A DNA stretch of 64,000 nt from Tessaracoccus lacteus (GCF_029917005.1 NZ_CP123967.1:1860001-1924000); one strand, 5' to 3'. Counted from the stretch's first letter, positions 24,578 through 38,891 are shown. A program made the numbers and translations. The notes: generated by a model not told the origin, from the sequence alone.

Positions 24578-26742
24578 TTCTCGTCCTCCTCGGGTTCCTC
24601 ATCAGCCTCGGCCTCCTCGAGCGCGGACTCGTCCGCGTCGAGGTCGAGATCCTCCAATTCCCCGTCGACGGCTTCGGACTCGTCGACGAGCTCCTCCGCG
24701 GCGTCGTCCTCGGTCTCCTCCTCGAGGGAGAAGTCGTCGGGCAGCACGACCCCGTCGAGGACCGCGATGCGGTCGGAGGTGTCGAGCTCGCTGTTGTAGT
24801 CGAGCTGGGCGGCCGCGGTGAACCACTGGCGGGCCCCGTCCTTGTCGCCAGACTCCTCGAGCAGGTTCGCGTAGGCGTAGCGCAGGCGGGCCTGGTGGTA
24901 GGGGCTGCCGATCTTCCGACCGATCGCCGCCTTCAGCAGGCGGAGCGCCTCGGCGCGCTGCCCGAGCTGATCGCGGATGCCCGACTCGACGAGCAGCGCC
25001 TCGATCCGCAGCGCGATGTCGCGGGTCTGCGGGTCGAGCTCGGCGAGGACCTCGAGGGCGTCACGCGGTCGGCCGAGGGCGCGCTCGCAGTCGGCGATGA
25101 CGGGCAGCAGCTCGTCGCCGCCGTTCATCCGCCGCAGGGCCCTGAACTCGCGCAGCGCGACGGCGTACTCGCCCGCCGCGTAGGCGGTCAGCGCCGCAGC
25201 CTCACGGACGACCGGGAGCCGCCCGGCGCGGCGACGGGCTGCCTCCGCGTGACGGAATGCCTGCTCCGGGTCCTCGTCGATGAGCCTGCCTGCTGCCCAG
25301 ATGTGGGCGCCGACGGTCTCTGCCAGGTCCTTCGGCAGGCCCTTGAGCTCGGCGCGCACGCCCATCGGCAGCTCGTTGGCGTCGAAGCCATCTGGCGTGC
25401 CCGGCTCGTCGGCGCGTGCCGTGGTGCCGGGGTGGGCCTGGTACTCCTCGCGGTCCTGCGGCGCGCGGTGCCACGGCTTGCGCGTGTCCTGCCTGTCGTC
25501 GTCCCGGTTGTTGTTCCACTGGCGACGCTCCCCGTCGCCCTCACGACGCGGGCCACGGTCGTCGCGGTTGTAGCCGCCGCCTGAGCGGTTGCCCTGGTAC
25601 CCACCACGGTTGTCGTCACGGTTCCCGCGGTACCCGCCGCCACGGTTGTCATCGCGGTTGTTGTTCCACTGGCGACGCTCCCCGTCGCCCTCACGACGCG
25701 GACCACGGTCATCACGGTTATAGCCACCGCCGGAACGGTTGCCCTGATACCCGCCACGGTTGTCGTCACGGTTCCCGCGGTACCCGCCAGAGCGGTTGTC
25801 ATCGCGGTTGTACCCGCCGGAGCGGTTGCCCTGGTAACCACCTGAACGGTTGTCGTCGCGGTTGCCGCGGTACCCGCCGCCACGGTTGTCATCGCGGTTG
25901 TTGTTCCACTGGCGACGCTCCCCGTTGCCCTCACGGCGCGGGCCACGGTCGTCACGGTTGTAGCCACCGCCGGAGCGGTTGCCCTGGTACCCGCCCGAGC
26001 GGTTGTCGTCGCGGTTGTTGTTCCACTGGCGACGCTCCCCGTTGCCCTCACGGCGCGGGCCACGGTCGTCACGGTTGTAGCCACCGCCGGAGCGGTTGCC
26101 CTGGTACCCGCCGGAGCGGTTGTCGTCGCGGTTGCCGCGGTACCCGCCGCCACGGTTGTCATCGCGGTTGTTGTTCCACTGGCGACGCTCCCCGTCGCCC
26201 TCACGGCGCGGGCCACGGTCATCACGGTTATAGCCACCGCCGGAACGGTTGCCCTGATACCCGCCACGGTTGTCGTCACGGTTCCCGCGGTACCCGCCGC
26301 CACGGTTGTCATCGCGGTTGTTGTTCCACTGGCGACGCTCCCCGTCGCCCTCACGACGCGGACCACGGTCATCACGGTTATAGCCACCGCCGGAACGGTT
26401 GCCCTGATACCCGCCACGGTTGTCGTCACGGTTCCCGCGGTACCCGCCGCCACGGTTGTCATCGCGGTTGTTGTTCCACTGGCGACGCTCCCCGTCGCCC
26501 TCACGACGCGGACCACGGTCATCACGGTTATAGCCACCGCCGGAACGGTTGCCCTGATACCCGCCACGGTTGTCGTCACGGTTCCCGCGGTACCCGCCGC
26601 CACGGTTGTCATCGCGGTTGTTGTTCCACTGGCGACGCTCGCCGTCGCCCTCACGACGTGGACGACGATCGCCTCCGGAGGATCCGTGTCCCGAGTTGTG
26701 GGGACGCTGCTCGCCGTCCGGCGTGGGCTTATCAGTCGACAT
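24574..26742 (-). CDS. TPR protein with long RG-rich repeat domain and acidic tail
   Basis: About 722 residues from ATG 26742 (ATG 26754 and 26772 are in-frame alternatives). Residues about 25-415 are a low-complexity basic domain of nearly identical 50-residue repeats built from RREGDGERRQWNNNRDD and NRGGGYRGNRDDNRGGYQ; eight copies of the WNNNRDD unit are present. Residues about 435-665 are helical with TPR-like sequence (EYAVALREFRALRRMNGGD, RDALEVLAELDPQ), and the last 50 residues are almost all Glu/Asp. In M. tuberculosis the same position holds a plain TPR protein (Rv1691). RG/RGG tracts are known in RNA-binding proteins, so RNA binding or condensate formation is a reasonable inference. 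Confidence 0.85.
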   Translation of the reverse strand: MSTDKPTPDGEQRPHNSGHGSSGGDRRPRREGDGERRQWNNNRDDNRGGGYRGNRDDNRGGYQGNRSGGGYNRDDRGPRREGDGERRQWNNNRDDNRGGGYRGNRDDNRGGYQGNRSGGGYNRDDRGPRREGDGERRQWNNNRDDNRGGGYRGNRDDNRGGYQGNRSGGGYNRDDRGPRREGDGERRQWNNNRDDNRGGGYRGNRDDNRSGGYQGNRSGGGYNRDDRGPRREGNGERRQWNNNRDDNRSGGYQGNRSGGGYNRDDRGPRREGNGERRQWNNNRDDNRGGGYRGNRDDNRSGGYQGNRSGGYNRDDNRSGGYRGNRDDNRGGYQGNRSGGGYNRDDRGPRREGDGERRQWNNNRDDNRGGGYRGNRDDNRGGYQGNRSGGGYNRDDRGPRREGDGERRQWNNNRDDDRQDTRKPWHRAPQDREEYQAHPGTTARADEPGTPDGFDANELPMGVRAELKGLPKDLAETVGAHIWAAGRLIDEDPEQAFRHAEAARRRAGRLPVVREAAALTAYAAGEYAVALREFRALRRMNGGDELLPVIADCERALGRPRDALEVLAELDPQTRDIALRIEALLVESGIRDQLGQRAEALRLLKAAIGRKIGSPYHQARLRYAYANLLEESGDKDGARQWFTAAAQLDYNSELDTSDRIAVLDGVVLPDDFSLEEETEDDAAEELVDESEAVDGELEDLDLDADESALEEAEADEEPEEDEK
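25500..26685 (-). repeat. Tandem 150-bp coding repeats in the TPR/RG gene
   Basis: The segment encoding the WNNNRDD unit recurs at about 25508, 25658, 25898, 26018, 26168, 26318, 26468 and 26618. Spacing is 150 bp except for one 240-bp and one 120-bp interval. Neighbouring 150-bp copies in 26160-26610 are virtually identical at the nucleotide level, including third positions, so they arose by recent duplication or are kept alike by recombination. All indels are multiples of 30 bp and keep the frame. Confidence 0.95.
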
Positions 26743-27281
26743 AACCTCTATCATCCCAGCTTCGGCGCGCAACCCCTAACCGACGGGAAGTTGTGGCTGT
26801 CGGGCCAACCCGGGATCTGTGGGCGCTGGAGCAAGCGGGATCGTCGGTTCCGCGACAGGGTTTTCATGACAGGCGAGAGCATGCCCCAGCAGGTACCCGA
26901 CCGAGTATCGGGCCGGGGACGCTCGGTCGGAGATCGACACTCGACGGCCGATAGCTCACCTAAGCCGGTACGGTCTCCCTGCGGGTGCCGGGGCCCCTGC
27001 CGGGCAGAGACCTCGTCGAACGGGCGTTGACGATGGCGGAGATCCTCCGGCGCGGGGTCGGGCAGTGGTGAGTACCATGGCGTGTCTCGACCTGTGGATG
27101 GCCGACTCGTCCCGGTCCATGCCGAAGTCAGGTGCACTCCCCCAGGCAAACCGGCTGACCGGGAGGAGGCCCGACCACCCCGCCATTGACCTGGGCTCAG
27201 CAGGGAACAGGGTGCCGCACCGCCGCAGCCGTCGAGTCGAATCCGGACCATCGATCAGCCCGATCATGCGAGCCGGCCAGT
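26743..27281. other. Intergenic stretch with no supported gene
   Basis: Open frames here on both strands have no recognisable domain, no coherent codon pattern and no good start. The stretch contains the promoter region of the TPR/RG gene at its left end. I see no RNA gene, terminator or mobile-element signature. Confidence 0.6.
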
Positions 27282-27650
27282 TCAACGCGACAGCGCCACG
27301 TCGGGCACGATCGTCGCGTGGTGGTAGCGCAGCTGCAGGCCCGCCTTGCCTCGTATCCAGATGGAGACGTGCCTCGACACGCGCAGCCCCTGTCGCGCCT
27401 GATAGGTGACCATGACCACCTTGTGACTGAGTTCCTGGACGTTCCAGTCCTCGGTGGCGACCTTCGGCCACTCATCCTCGCTGAGGAGGCCCGCGATGAT
27501 TTGCTTGCGTGACCAGAGGCGTCCGGAGCGGCCGACCTCGGTGAACTCCGGGTGGAACAGCAACTCCAGCCGGGCCGCATTCGCCCGGGTAGGCGAGGTC
27601 AGCAGTTCCTTCTCAAGCCGAACGACGTCCTGACCCGATGCCTTGTCCAT
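27282..27650 (-). CDS. NTF2/SnoaL-like (DUF4440-type) small protein
   Basis: 122 residues. The sequence pattern (LEKELLTSPTRANAARLELL, FTEVGRSGRLWSRKQIIAGL, then alternating strands ending VSIWIRGKAGLQLRYHHAT) is that of cystatin-like NTF2/SnoaL folds of the DUF4440 type. Such domains bind small ligands or act as enzymes; no substrate can be named. TAAGTT ends 6 nt before the ATG, while GGAGG directly abuts it and is too close to be a usual ribosome site, so a leaderless start is favoured. It is the only convincing gene between the TPR gene and the rRNA operon. Confidence 0.75.
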   Translation of the reverse strand: MDKASGQDVVRLEKELLTSPTRANAARLELLFHPEFTEVGRSGRLWSRKQIIAGLLSEDEWPKVATEDWNVQELSHKVVMVTYQARQGLRVSRHVSIWIRGKAGLQLRYHHATIVPDVALSR

Positions 27651-28516
27651 CCTCCAAACTTACGCACCCCTCGTATCACCCGCCAATCGAGTGCACTCCC
27701 ACAAGCAGCTGAGCAGATCCCGGCCCGACGCCGAACCCCGGCCGTTTCTCGGCCAGTGACGCTCGCCGCGCGTCGACCTCCTGAGGCCCAGGCCAGAGCA
27801 CGGAGATCCTTGCCGAAGTAGCCGTCCGCGCGTCCGCCGCGAGCTGACCGTCACACGACCCCGTGAGGCACAATGCCCGTCGCGCTCAGCCCCTGCACCC
27901 GTTGTCGGGCGGGGTCTGCCCGCGCCCGGGAGGCCCGCCCTGTCGCAGAGGCCGGAGGTGGCGGCACTCTCAGACAACTGGCCCAGCCGCGCCGTACTGC
28001 TCCGAGGAGTCCTGCCTCGACGAGTCGCCGGCCTGAGAGAACCGATGCAGCACGTCGCCCGGAGTGCACACCAGCGCGGTCTCGAAAGGCCGCCCCGCCA
28101 TCTGCAGCCGGAAGACCTACCCTGACCGGGGCAAGCACAGCAGGCCTCGGGCTGTCCGCCGGCCCGTTCGACGCCCGACGCGCCTACTACAGCTGACTTC
28201 CCCCGCTTCAGTTGGCCTGTCGCGACGCGGAGACCCTTGCCACCCGCTCCACCGACGTGCGGTGAACCGCGACGTGCGCTCTGATCCCGTTGCTCGGCGA
28301 TCACACCCTCGAAAGGCCCTCCCTTGGGAGTGCGCACGGCCCTTCGCATCAGAAGGTCAGCGTCGCGCCGGGGGTCAGCGTCGCATCGGGGTCAGCGTCG
28401 CGATGGAGGCCGCTGGTCAAGTCATCCGGGTCACGTTGACCTAAGCGCACCACTGGCCATCGCCAGAGGCGGAAGGCTGCAGGGGTGGCGCTTGAGGTCA
28501 GCTAGGTCACCTTGGA
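27651..28516. other. Gene-poor stretch, possibly decayed sequence
   Basis: Overlapping frames on both strands are long only because of high GC; none shows a domain or a credible start. Three direct copies of GGTCAGCGTCGC occur at 28355, 28373 and 28390 (17-18 bp period). The stretch may be decayed coding sequence, but I cannot identify a parent gene. Confidence 0.5.
28355..28401. repeat. Three short direct repeats GGTCAGCGTCGC
   Basis: Copies begin at 28355, 28373 and 28390, spaced 18 and 17 bp. They are too few and too short for a CRISPR array. They could be operator-like sites or simply the result of slippage. Confidence 0.6.
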
Positions 28517-28553
28517 GGTTCCCGGCCCACTCGTGACGAGTGGGCCGGGAACC
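28517..28553. terminator. Perfect 18-bp inverted repeat
   Basis: GGTTCCCGGCCCACTCGT and its exact complement are separated by a single G, so the practical hairpin has a TGA loop. On the plus strand it is followed by CCTATCCCCC, with no U-run. No gene clearly ends here, so it may be a stranded terminator of a lost gene or a repeat element. Confidence 0.6.
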
Positions 28554-28821
28554 CCTATCCCCCTGAGCGCCAGCTGTGTCCCACCAGTCACAGGCACCGC
28601 TCACGTCCGGGATCCAGGTGCCCACCTGGAGCACCCTTCCCCTGCCCGAAAGGGTTCGAAGCGTGGCGTACTCGGCCACGGCACTCACTATGACGCACCC
28701 CGCCGACAAAAAGAGCACGTTTCACCGGAACGCCCACATCTTTCCCTGCGGGGGCGCTCCCAGAGCCACTCACGCACGCCGTCCACGCACCCTCGTCCCG
28801 TCTGGCGGCCCCCTCGGCAGC

Positions 28822-28902
28822 GATGAGCACGACACACTTGTCGTTGAGCGAATCTGGGGTGTGAACGTTGCTATCGTCGGTGGGCGGGAGGATTTGCTCA
28901 TC
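28822..28902. repeat. 81-bp element with GATGAGCA termini, copy A
   Basis: It begins GATGAGCACGACACACTTGT and ends with TGCTCATC, an 8-bp terminal inverted repeat. Just inside the left end CGACA-CACT-TGTCG can form a hairpin. About 437 bp to the right is copy B with the same ends, the same internal hairpin and about 80 percent identity by eye. No coding sequence inside. Confidence 0.8.
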
Positions 28903-28993
28903 ACAAGGTCACGGCGTCCTCTGGTAGGCGAATGAGGACCGGCCTCCTGCCTCGCGGAGGTCGGGACGCGACCGGGTCGAGGGGTTGCAGGTG

Positions 28994-29054
28994 GTGTGCG
29001 GTTCTCGGATCCAAACCAGGGAAACTCGGGCACTGGACGATTCTCCGGGTCGAC
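28994..29054. repeat. 60-bp repeat, copy 1
   Basis: It starts GTGTGCGGTTCTCGG and includes CGGGCACTGGACGATTCTCC. It is related to copies at 29371-29430 and 29456-29516 but more diverged. The left part and the GGGCAC part are partly complementary, so each copy can form an imperfect hairpin. Confidence 0.65.
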
Positions 29055-29258
29055 AGTTGCGTCTGTGCCACCGCGGCGGTCTAGCGGTCAAGGCTCGCGG
29101 CGGATCTACGCCGGCAATGTCCAGCGCGACGGTGCCGGCGATCGCCCCGATGACGGCGTGGGCGCCGGTCCTCCTCGTGGCGATGTGTGCTCGTGAGTAC
29201 TCGGCCGGGAAAACCCGGTCCCTCCCTCCCCCGCGGCCGCCGCCACCGTCGGGGGTGT

Positions 29259-29340
29259 GATGAGCACGACACACTTGTCGTGGAGGGATTGTGGGTGTGT
29301 GAACGTTGACGTCGTCGGCGGGTGGGAGGATGTGCTCATC
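29259..29340. repeat. 82-bp element with GATGAGCA termini, copy B
   Basis: It begins GATGAGCACGACACACTTGT, identical to copy A over the first 23 bases, and ends in TGCTCATC. The CGACA/TGTCG hairpin is kept. Differences from copy A are mostly substitutions in the middle. Confidence 0.8.
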
Positions 29341-29370
29341 CTCTCCGGTCAGGATGTTCCGCCAGGGCCG

Positions 29371-29430
29371 CTGTGCGTTTTTCGTGGCCGGATCGGGGAG
29401 AAACGGGCACTGCACGATTCTCGGGTGGCG
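29371..29430. repeat. 60-bp repeat, copy 2
   Basis: It carries TGTGCGTTTTTCGTG at the left and GAGAAACGGGCACTG in the middle, which pair imperfectly, then ACGATTCTCGGG. It lies 30 bp after element copy B, while copy 1 lies about 90 bp after element copy A, so the two repeat families may have been duplicated together. Confidence 0.65.
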
Positions 29431-29455
29431 AGGCCAGTGTTTGTGGGGTGGGGTG

Positions 29456-29516
29456 GTGTGCGTTTCTCGTGCTGGGACCGACCAGAATCGGGCACTGAAC
29501 GGTTTTCGGGCGACGA
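29456..29516. repeat. 60-bp repeat, copy 3
   Basis: GTGTGCGTTTCTCGTGCTGG at the left and AATCGGGCACTGAACGGTTT in the middle match copies 1 and 2. It lies 25 bp after copy 2 in the same orientation. Confidence 0.65.
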
Positions 29517-29570
29517 TGCCGAGGGGCGTGCGGGGGCTGGGTCGCAGTGTGTGGGGGGTGTCGGGGCATG

Positions 29571-29621
29571 AAAAAAGAGAGAGCACCCGGCCCCGGGTGG
29601 GGGGTGGGTGCTCTCTCTTGT
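29571..29621 (-). terminator. Intrinsic terminator of the rRNA operon
   Basis: On the minus strand AAGAGAGAGCACCC pairs with GGGTGCTCTCTCTT across a GC-rich loop and runs into TTTTTTC. It begins about 8 nt after the 3' end of 5S rRNA, as expected for the end of an rrn operon. Confidence 0.95.
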
Positions 29622-29628
29622 AAGTGTT

Positions 29629-29748
29629 GGTCCGGCGGCGTCCTAGTCTCCCACAGCGTCCCCGCTGCAGTACCATCGGCGCTGAGAAGCTTAACTTCCG
29701 GGTTCGGGATGGGACCGGGTGTTTCCTTCTCGCTATGACCACCGAAAC
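29629..29748 (-). rRNA. rrf: 5S ribosomal RNA
   Basis: The minus strand reads TTTCGGTGGTCATAGCGAGA at the 5' end, then CCGAACCCGGAAGTTAAGC in the conserved loop, and closes with GGGAGACTAGGACGCCGCCG. About 118-120 nt; the ends are estimated to within a few bases. It follows 23S after about 120 nt and is followed by the operon terminator. Confidence 0.96.
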
Positions 29749-29838
29749 AGTTATTGAACTGTACCACGAACAACCCTCACCCTCACAACCCGGAAGGATT
29801 GCGTGCGGGGGTTGTCTCGATCGTTGTTCGAGACATTA

Positions 29839-29866
29839 CACAGTGGACGCGTAGCATCTTTGTAGA
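29839..29866 (-). other. 3' half of the pre-23S processing stem
   Basis: TCTACAAAGATGCT and CGCGTCCACTGTG on the minus strand, just after the 23S 3' end, are complementary with one extra base to 32977-33003 just before the 23S 5' end. This is the long stem that RNase III-type enzymes cut to release pre-23S rRNA. Confidence 0.8.
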
Positions 29867-29867
29867 A

Positions 29868-32970
<3,103 letters not shown>

Positions 32971-32976
32971 CAATAA

Positions 32977-33003
32977 TCTACAAAGATGCTCGCGTCCACT
33001 GTG
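32977..33003 (-). other. 5' half of the pre-23S processing stem, overlapping a boxB/boxA-like antitermination motif
   Basis: Complementary to 29839-29866, it forms a stem of about 25 bp enclosing 23S. Immediately upstream on the minus strand TTTTTTGAGAATTTCACAGT resembles the TTGAGAACTCAACAG leader motif before 16S, a Nus-type antitermination element in actinobacterial rrn operons. Confidence 0.75.
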
Positions 33004-34828
<1,825 letters not shown>

Positions 34829-35141
34829 TTTCAGCACCCACCAACCACCAGGCCGGCAGGAAAACACTGTCAACAAAAAGAAGACACTGACAAACAGAAA
34901 CAACCAAAACTGGCTGAATCAATCAATCAATCTCAAAGAAAAACCGCGACACAACCACAAGGGCCATGCCGACGGGGTAAAAACGCGACAAACAACACAA
35001 CCCCCAAAGAGGCCACATTGCTTGATGCATCAAAAAATTGGCATTGACTTAAAGCACGCTGTTGAGTTCTCAAGTTTCGGGTACACACCGCGCCAACCCA
35101 GACAAAAACCTGTCCAGACCAGCCGCGGGGCAACTCCACCA
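34829..35141 (-). promoter_or_regulatory. rrn leader with Nus-type antitermination motif
   Basis: The transcribed leader between the innermost promoter and 16S. On the minus strand CTTGAGAACTCAACAGCGTG at about 35055-35074, followed by CTTTAAGTCAATGCC and a T-run, matches the boxB/boxA-like element typical of actinobacterial rrn leaders. The rest is A/C-rich on the plus strand and has no reading frame of note. Confidence 0.7.
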
Positions 35142-35171
35142 ACCCTACTCCCCAAATCTCCACACTGTCAA
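35142..35171 (-). promoter_or_regulatory. rrn promoter, innermost: TTGACA-N18-TAGGGT
   Basis: The -35 TTGACA is at 35166-35171 and the -10 TAGGGT at 35142-35147, with an 18-nt spacer. Both boxes are close to the actinobacterial housekeeping consensus. The spacer ends GGGGAG, as in the outermost promoter. Confidence 0.82.
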
Positions 35172-35228
35172 AACAGCACTTCGAACCAGATCGTATCGAG
35201 TTGTTCGGCCGCCGAAGCGACCTGACCG

Positions 35229-35257
35229 ACTTTACTCTTTCGTATTCACCCCGTCAA
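35229..35257 (-). promoter_or_regulatory. rrn promoter, middle: TTGACG-N17-TAAAGT
   Basis: The -35 TTGACG is at 35252-35257 and the -10 TAAAGT at 35229-35234, with an optimal 17-nt spacer. Same strand as the rRNA genes, about 400 nt upstream of 16S. Confidence 0.82.
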
Positions 35258-35348
35258 ATCCATCGGATTTGATTCGGCGGGAATCAGAAGGAGTTGATCA
35301 ACCGTTTCCGGAAATCCATTCGACCACGTCGCGTTTGCGACCTGTTGA

Positions 35349-35378
35349 ACTCTACTCCCCATTTTCCTCGGCCGTCAA
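35349..35378 (-). promoter_or_regulatory. rrn promoter, outermost: TTGACG-N18-TAGAGT
   Basis: The -35 TTGACG is at 35373-35378 and the -10 TAGAGT at 35349-35354, with an 18-nt spacer ending GGGGAG. A further TTGACC at about 35496-35501 has no convincing -10 and is not called. Confidence 0.8.
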
Positions 35379-35625
35379 ATTGGCCTTTCGGGGCAATTAC
35401 GCTGTTGATTTGTCAGTCTGTCCGCCGAGGCGGACCACCACCTCCCTGAGGGGACCAGGCTCTGTCGACGGACCAAGTGGGTTCCATGCGAACGCACACT
35501 CGCCCGGTCAACGTTGAGTCTGGGATGGTGGCCCCGGGTCCGTCCTGTCTCCAGTCCGGTGCACCAACGGGGCTTAGTGAACTATACGGGGTCGATGGCC
35601 CGTTCGCAACTCACTGGTGATGCAC

Positions 35626-35660
35626 GCGCGGCCGGCTCCCCGGAGGGGTGCCGGCCGCGC
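35626..35660 (-). terminator. Hairpin after tyrS
   Basis: The 11-bp stem GCGCGGCCGGC / GCCGGCCGCGC has an inner CCCC/GGGG extension. It begins 16 nt after the tyrS stop codon on the minus strand. No U-run follows, but the stability and position argue for a terminator that shields the rrn promoters. Confidence 0.65.
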
Positions 35661-35676
35661 CAGCCGGGGTGCCTGG

Positions 35677-36930
35677 TCAGCCTCGGACCACGGCTCCCAC
35701 CGTCTTGCGTCCCCGCCGCAGGATCGCGTAGCGACCGTGCAGGAGGAGCTCCCCCGTCAGCAGGAGTTCGGGGTCGGTCACCTTCTCGTTGTTCAGGTAG
35801 GCGCCTCCCTCGGCGACTGCGCGGCGCGCCGCCCCCTTGGAGTCCACGAGGCCGGCGGCGACGAGCGCGTCGACGATTGTCACGTCGCCGGCGACCTCGG
35901 CACCCTTGACCTCACGCACCACACCGTCGAGCGTGTGCGCGGACAGCTCCTGGAGCTCTCCCCTGCCGAACAGGGCCTGGGCGGCCGCGGCGGCGGCCTC
36001 CCGCTCCGCCCTGCCGTGCACCAGATCGGTCACGTCGTCGGCCAGGGCGCGTTGGGCTTCCCGCTTGTACGGGGCGTCGATCGTGGCCTGCTCGAGCGCC
36101 TCGATCTCCTCCCTGCTACGGAAGGAGAAGACCTTCAGGTAGTCGATGACCTTCGCATCCTCCGCGTTCAGGAAGAACTGGTAGAAGGCGTACACAGACG
36201 TCAGGTTCTCGTCGAGCCACACGGTCCCGGACTCCGTCTTGCCGAACTTGGTGCCGTCGGCCTTCGTGAGTAGAGGCGTGGCCATCGCGTGCACCTTGCC
36301 CTGGTCGCTCCTGCGGATGAGCTCGACTCCCGCCGTGAGGTTGCCCCACTGGTCGGAGCCGCCCGTCTGCAGCGTCACGCCGTGGCGCCTGTTGAGCTCG
36401 CGGTAGTCCATCGACTGCAACAGAACGTACGAGAACTCCGTGTAGGAGATGCCGGACTCGAGGCGTCGGGCCACGACGTCGCGCGCCAGCATGCGGTTGA
36501 CCGGGAAGTGCTTGCCGACGTCGCGTAGGAAGTCCAGCACGGACATCTGGCTCGTCCAGTCGTAGTTGTTGACCATCGTGGCGGCGTTGTCCCCTTCGAA
36601 GGAGACGAACCGTTCGACCTGGGCGCGGATCTTGTCGACCCACCCGTGCACGACGTCAACAGAGTTCATCACCCGCTCCCCCGCCTCCTTGGGGTCGCCG
36701 ATCAGGCCGGTGGCGCCGCCGACGAGCATGAAGGGCCTGTGGCCTGCCTGCTGGAGGCGGCGGGCGAGGAGGAGCTGGACGAGGTTTCCGGTGTGGACGC
36801 TCTGCGCCGTGGGGTCGAAGCCCACATAGAACTTGACGGGGCCCTCATCCAGGTGCGCCGCCAGGGCGTCGCGGTCGGTCGAGTGGGCGATGAGCCCACG
36901 CCAGGCAAGGTCGTCAAGAGTTGCGTTCAC
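35677..36930 (-). CDS. tyrS: Tyrosyl-tRNA synthetase
   Basis: About 417 residues, class I synthetase. The active-site start is FYVGFDPTAQSVHTGNL with the HIGH-like HTGN near residue 50; the tyrosine-binding SYTEFSYVLLQSMDY lies further on; the KMSKS-like motif is KFGKTESGTVW; and a C-terminal S4 domain (GAARRAVAEGGAYLNNEKV) is intact. GTG 36930 is chosen; TTG 36939 is an alternative. TAGGCT ends 8 nt before the GTG and no ribosome site is seen. It is a single-gene unit with a hairpin on each side. Confidence 0.95.
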   Translation of the reverse strand: MNATLDDLAWRGLIAHSTDRDALAAHLDEGPVKFYVGFDPTAQSVHTGNLVQLLLARRLQQAGHRPFMLVGGATGLIGDPKEAGERVMNSVDVVHGWVDKIRAQVERFVSFEGDNAATMVNNYDWTSQMSVLDFLRDVGKHFPVNRMLARDVVARRLESGISYTEFSYVLLQSMDYRELNRRHGVTLQTGGSDQWGNLTAGVELIRRSDQGKVHAMATPLLTKADGTKFGKTESGTVWLDENLTSVYAFYQFFLNAEDAKVIDYLKVFSFRSREEIEALEQATIDAPYKREAQRALADDVTDLVHGRAEREAAAAAAQALFGRGELQELSAHTLDGVVREVKGAEVAGDVTIVDALVAAGLVDSKGAARRAVAEGGAYLNNEKVTDPELLLTGELLLHGRYAILRRGRKTVGAVVRG

Positions 36931-36955
36931 GAGGCCCAAGCCTAGGACATGACGC

Positions 36956-36982
36956 AGCCGGGGTCCTGTCCGAACCCCGGCT
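36956..36982 (-). terminator. Hairpin between argH and tyrS
   Basis: AGCCGGGGT and ACCCCGGCT form a 9-bp stem with a 9-base loop, 10 nt after the argH stop on the minus strand. No U-run follows. It probably ends the arginine operon. Confidence 0.6.
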
Positions 36983-36992
36983 GTCCGTGACC

Positions 36993-38891
<1,899 letters not shown>

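Larger units (their letters stand above)
28554..29570. other. Repeat-bearing intergenic region upstream of the 5S terminator
   Basis: About 1 kb without a supported gene between the 18-bp palindrome and the rRNA operon terminator. It holds two copies of an 81-82-bp element with GATGAGCA terminal inverted repeats and three copies of a 60-bp repeat, listed separately. A long minus-strand frame across it is built mostly from these repeats and shows no domain. A smaller palindrome CCAGGTG/CACCTGG lies at 28614-28629. Confidence 0.6.

Noticed and set aside
25500..26685. Possible CRISPR array
   Set aside because: Repeat units are 120-240 bp, almost fully identical with no unique spacers, and in frame within a protein gene. 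There are no cas genes.
25416..26744. Plus-strand frame rich in Cys, His and Arg opposite the TPR/RG repeat
   Set aside because: The periodic Cys/His pattern is only the reverse reading of the 150-bp coding repeats. The minus strand has the coherent protein (repeats, TPR and acidic tail) and operon overlap.
26751..27251. Possible small gene or transposase remnant upstream of the TPR gene
   Set aside because: The frame has no recognisable domain, overlaps the promoter region and shows amino acid composition typical of random high-GC frames.
28909..29742. Minus-strand open frame of 277 codons next to the 5S gene
   Set aside because: It crosses the 60-bp repeats, the GATGAGCA element, the rrn terminator and part of 5S. 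No domain; the repeated peptide fragments follow from the DNA repeats.
35494..35520. Fourth rrn promoter with TTGACC at about 35496
   Set aside because: At 17 nt the -10 would read CATGGA, which lacks the conserved final T, and no better hexamer is nearby.
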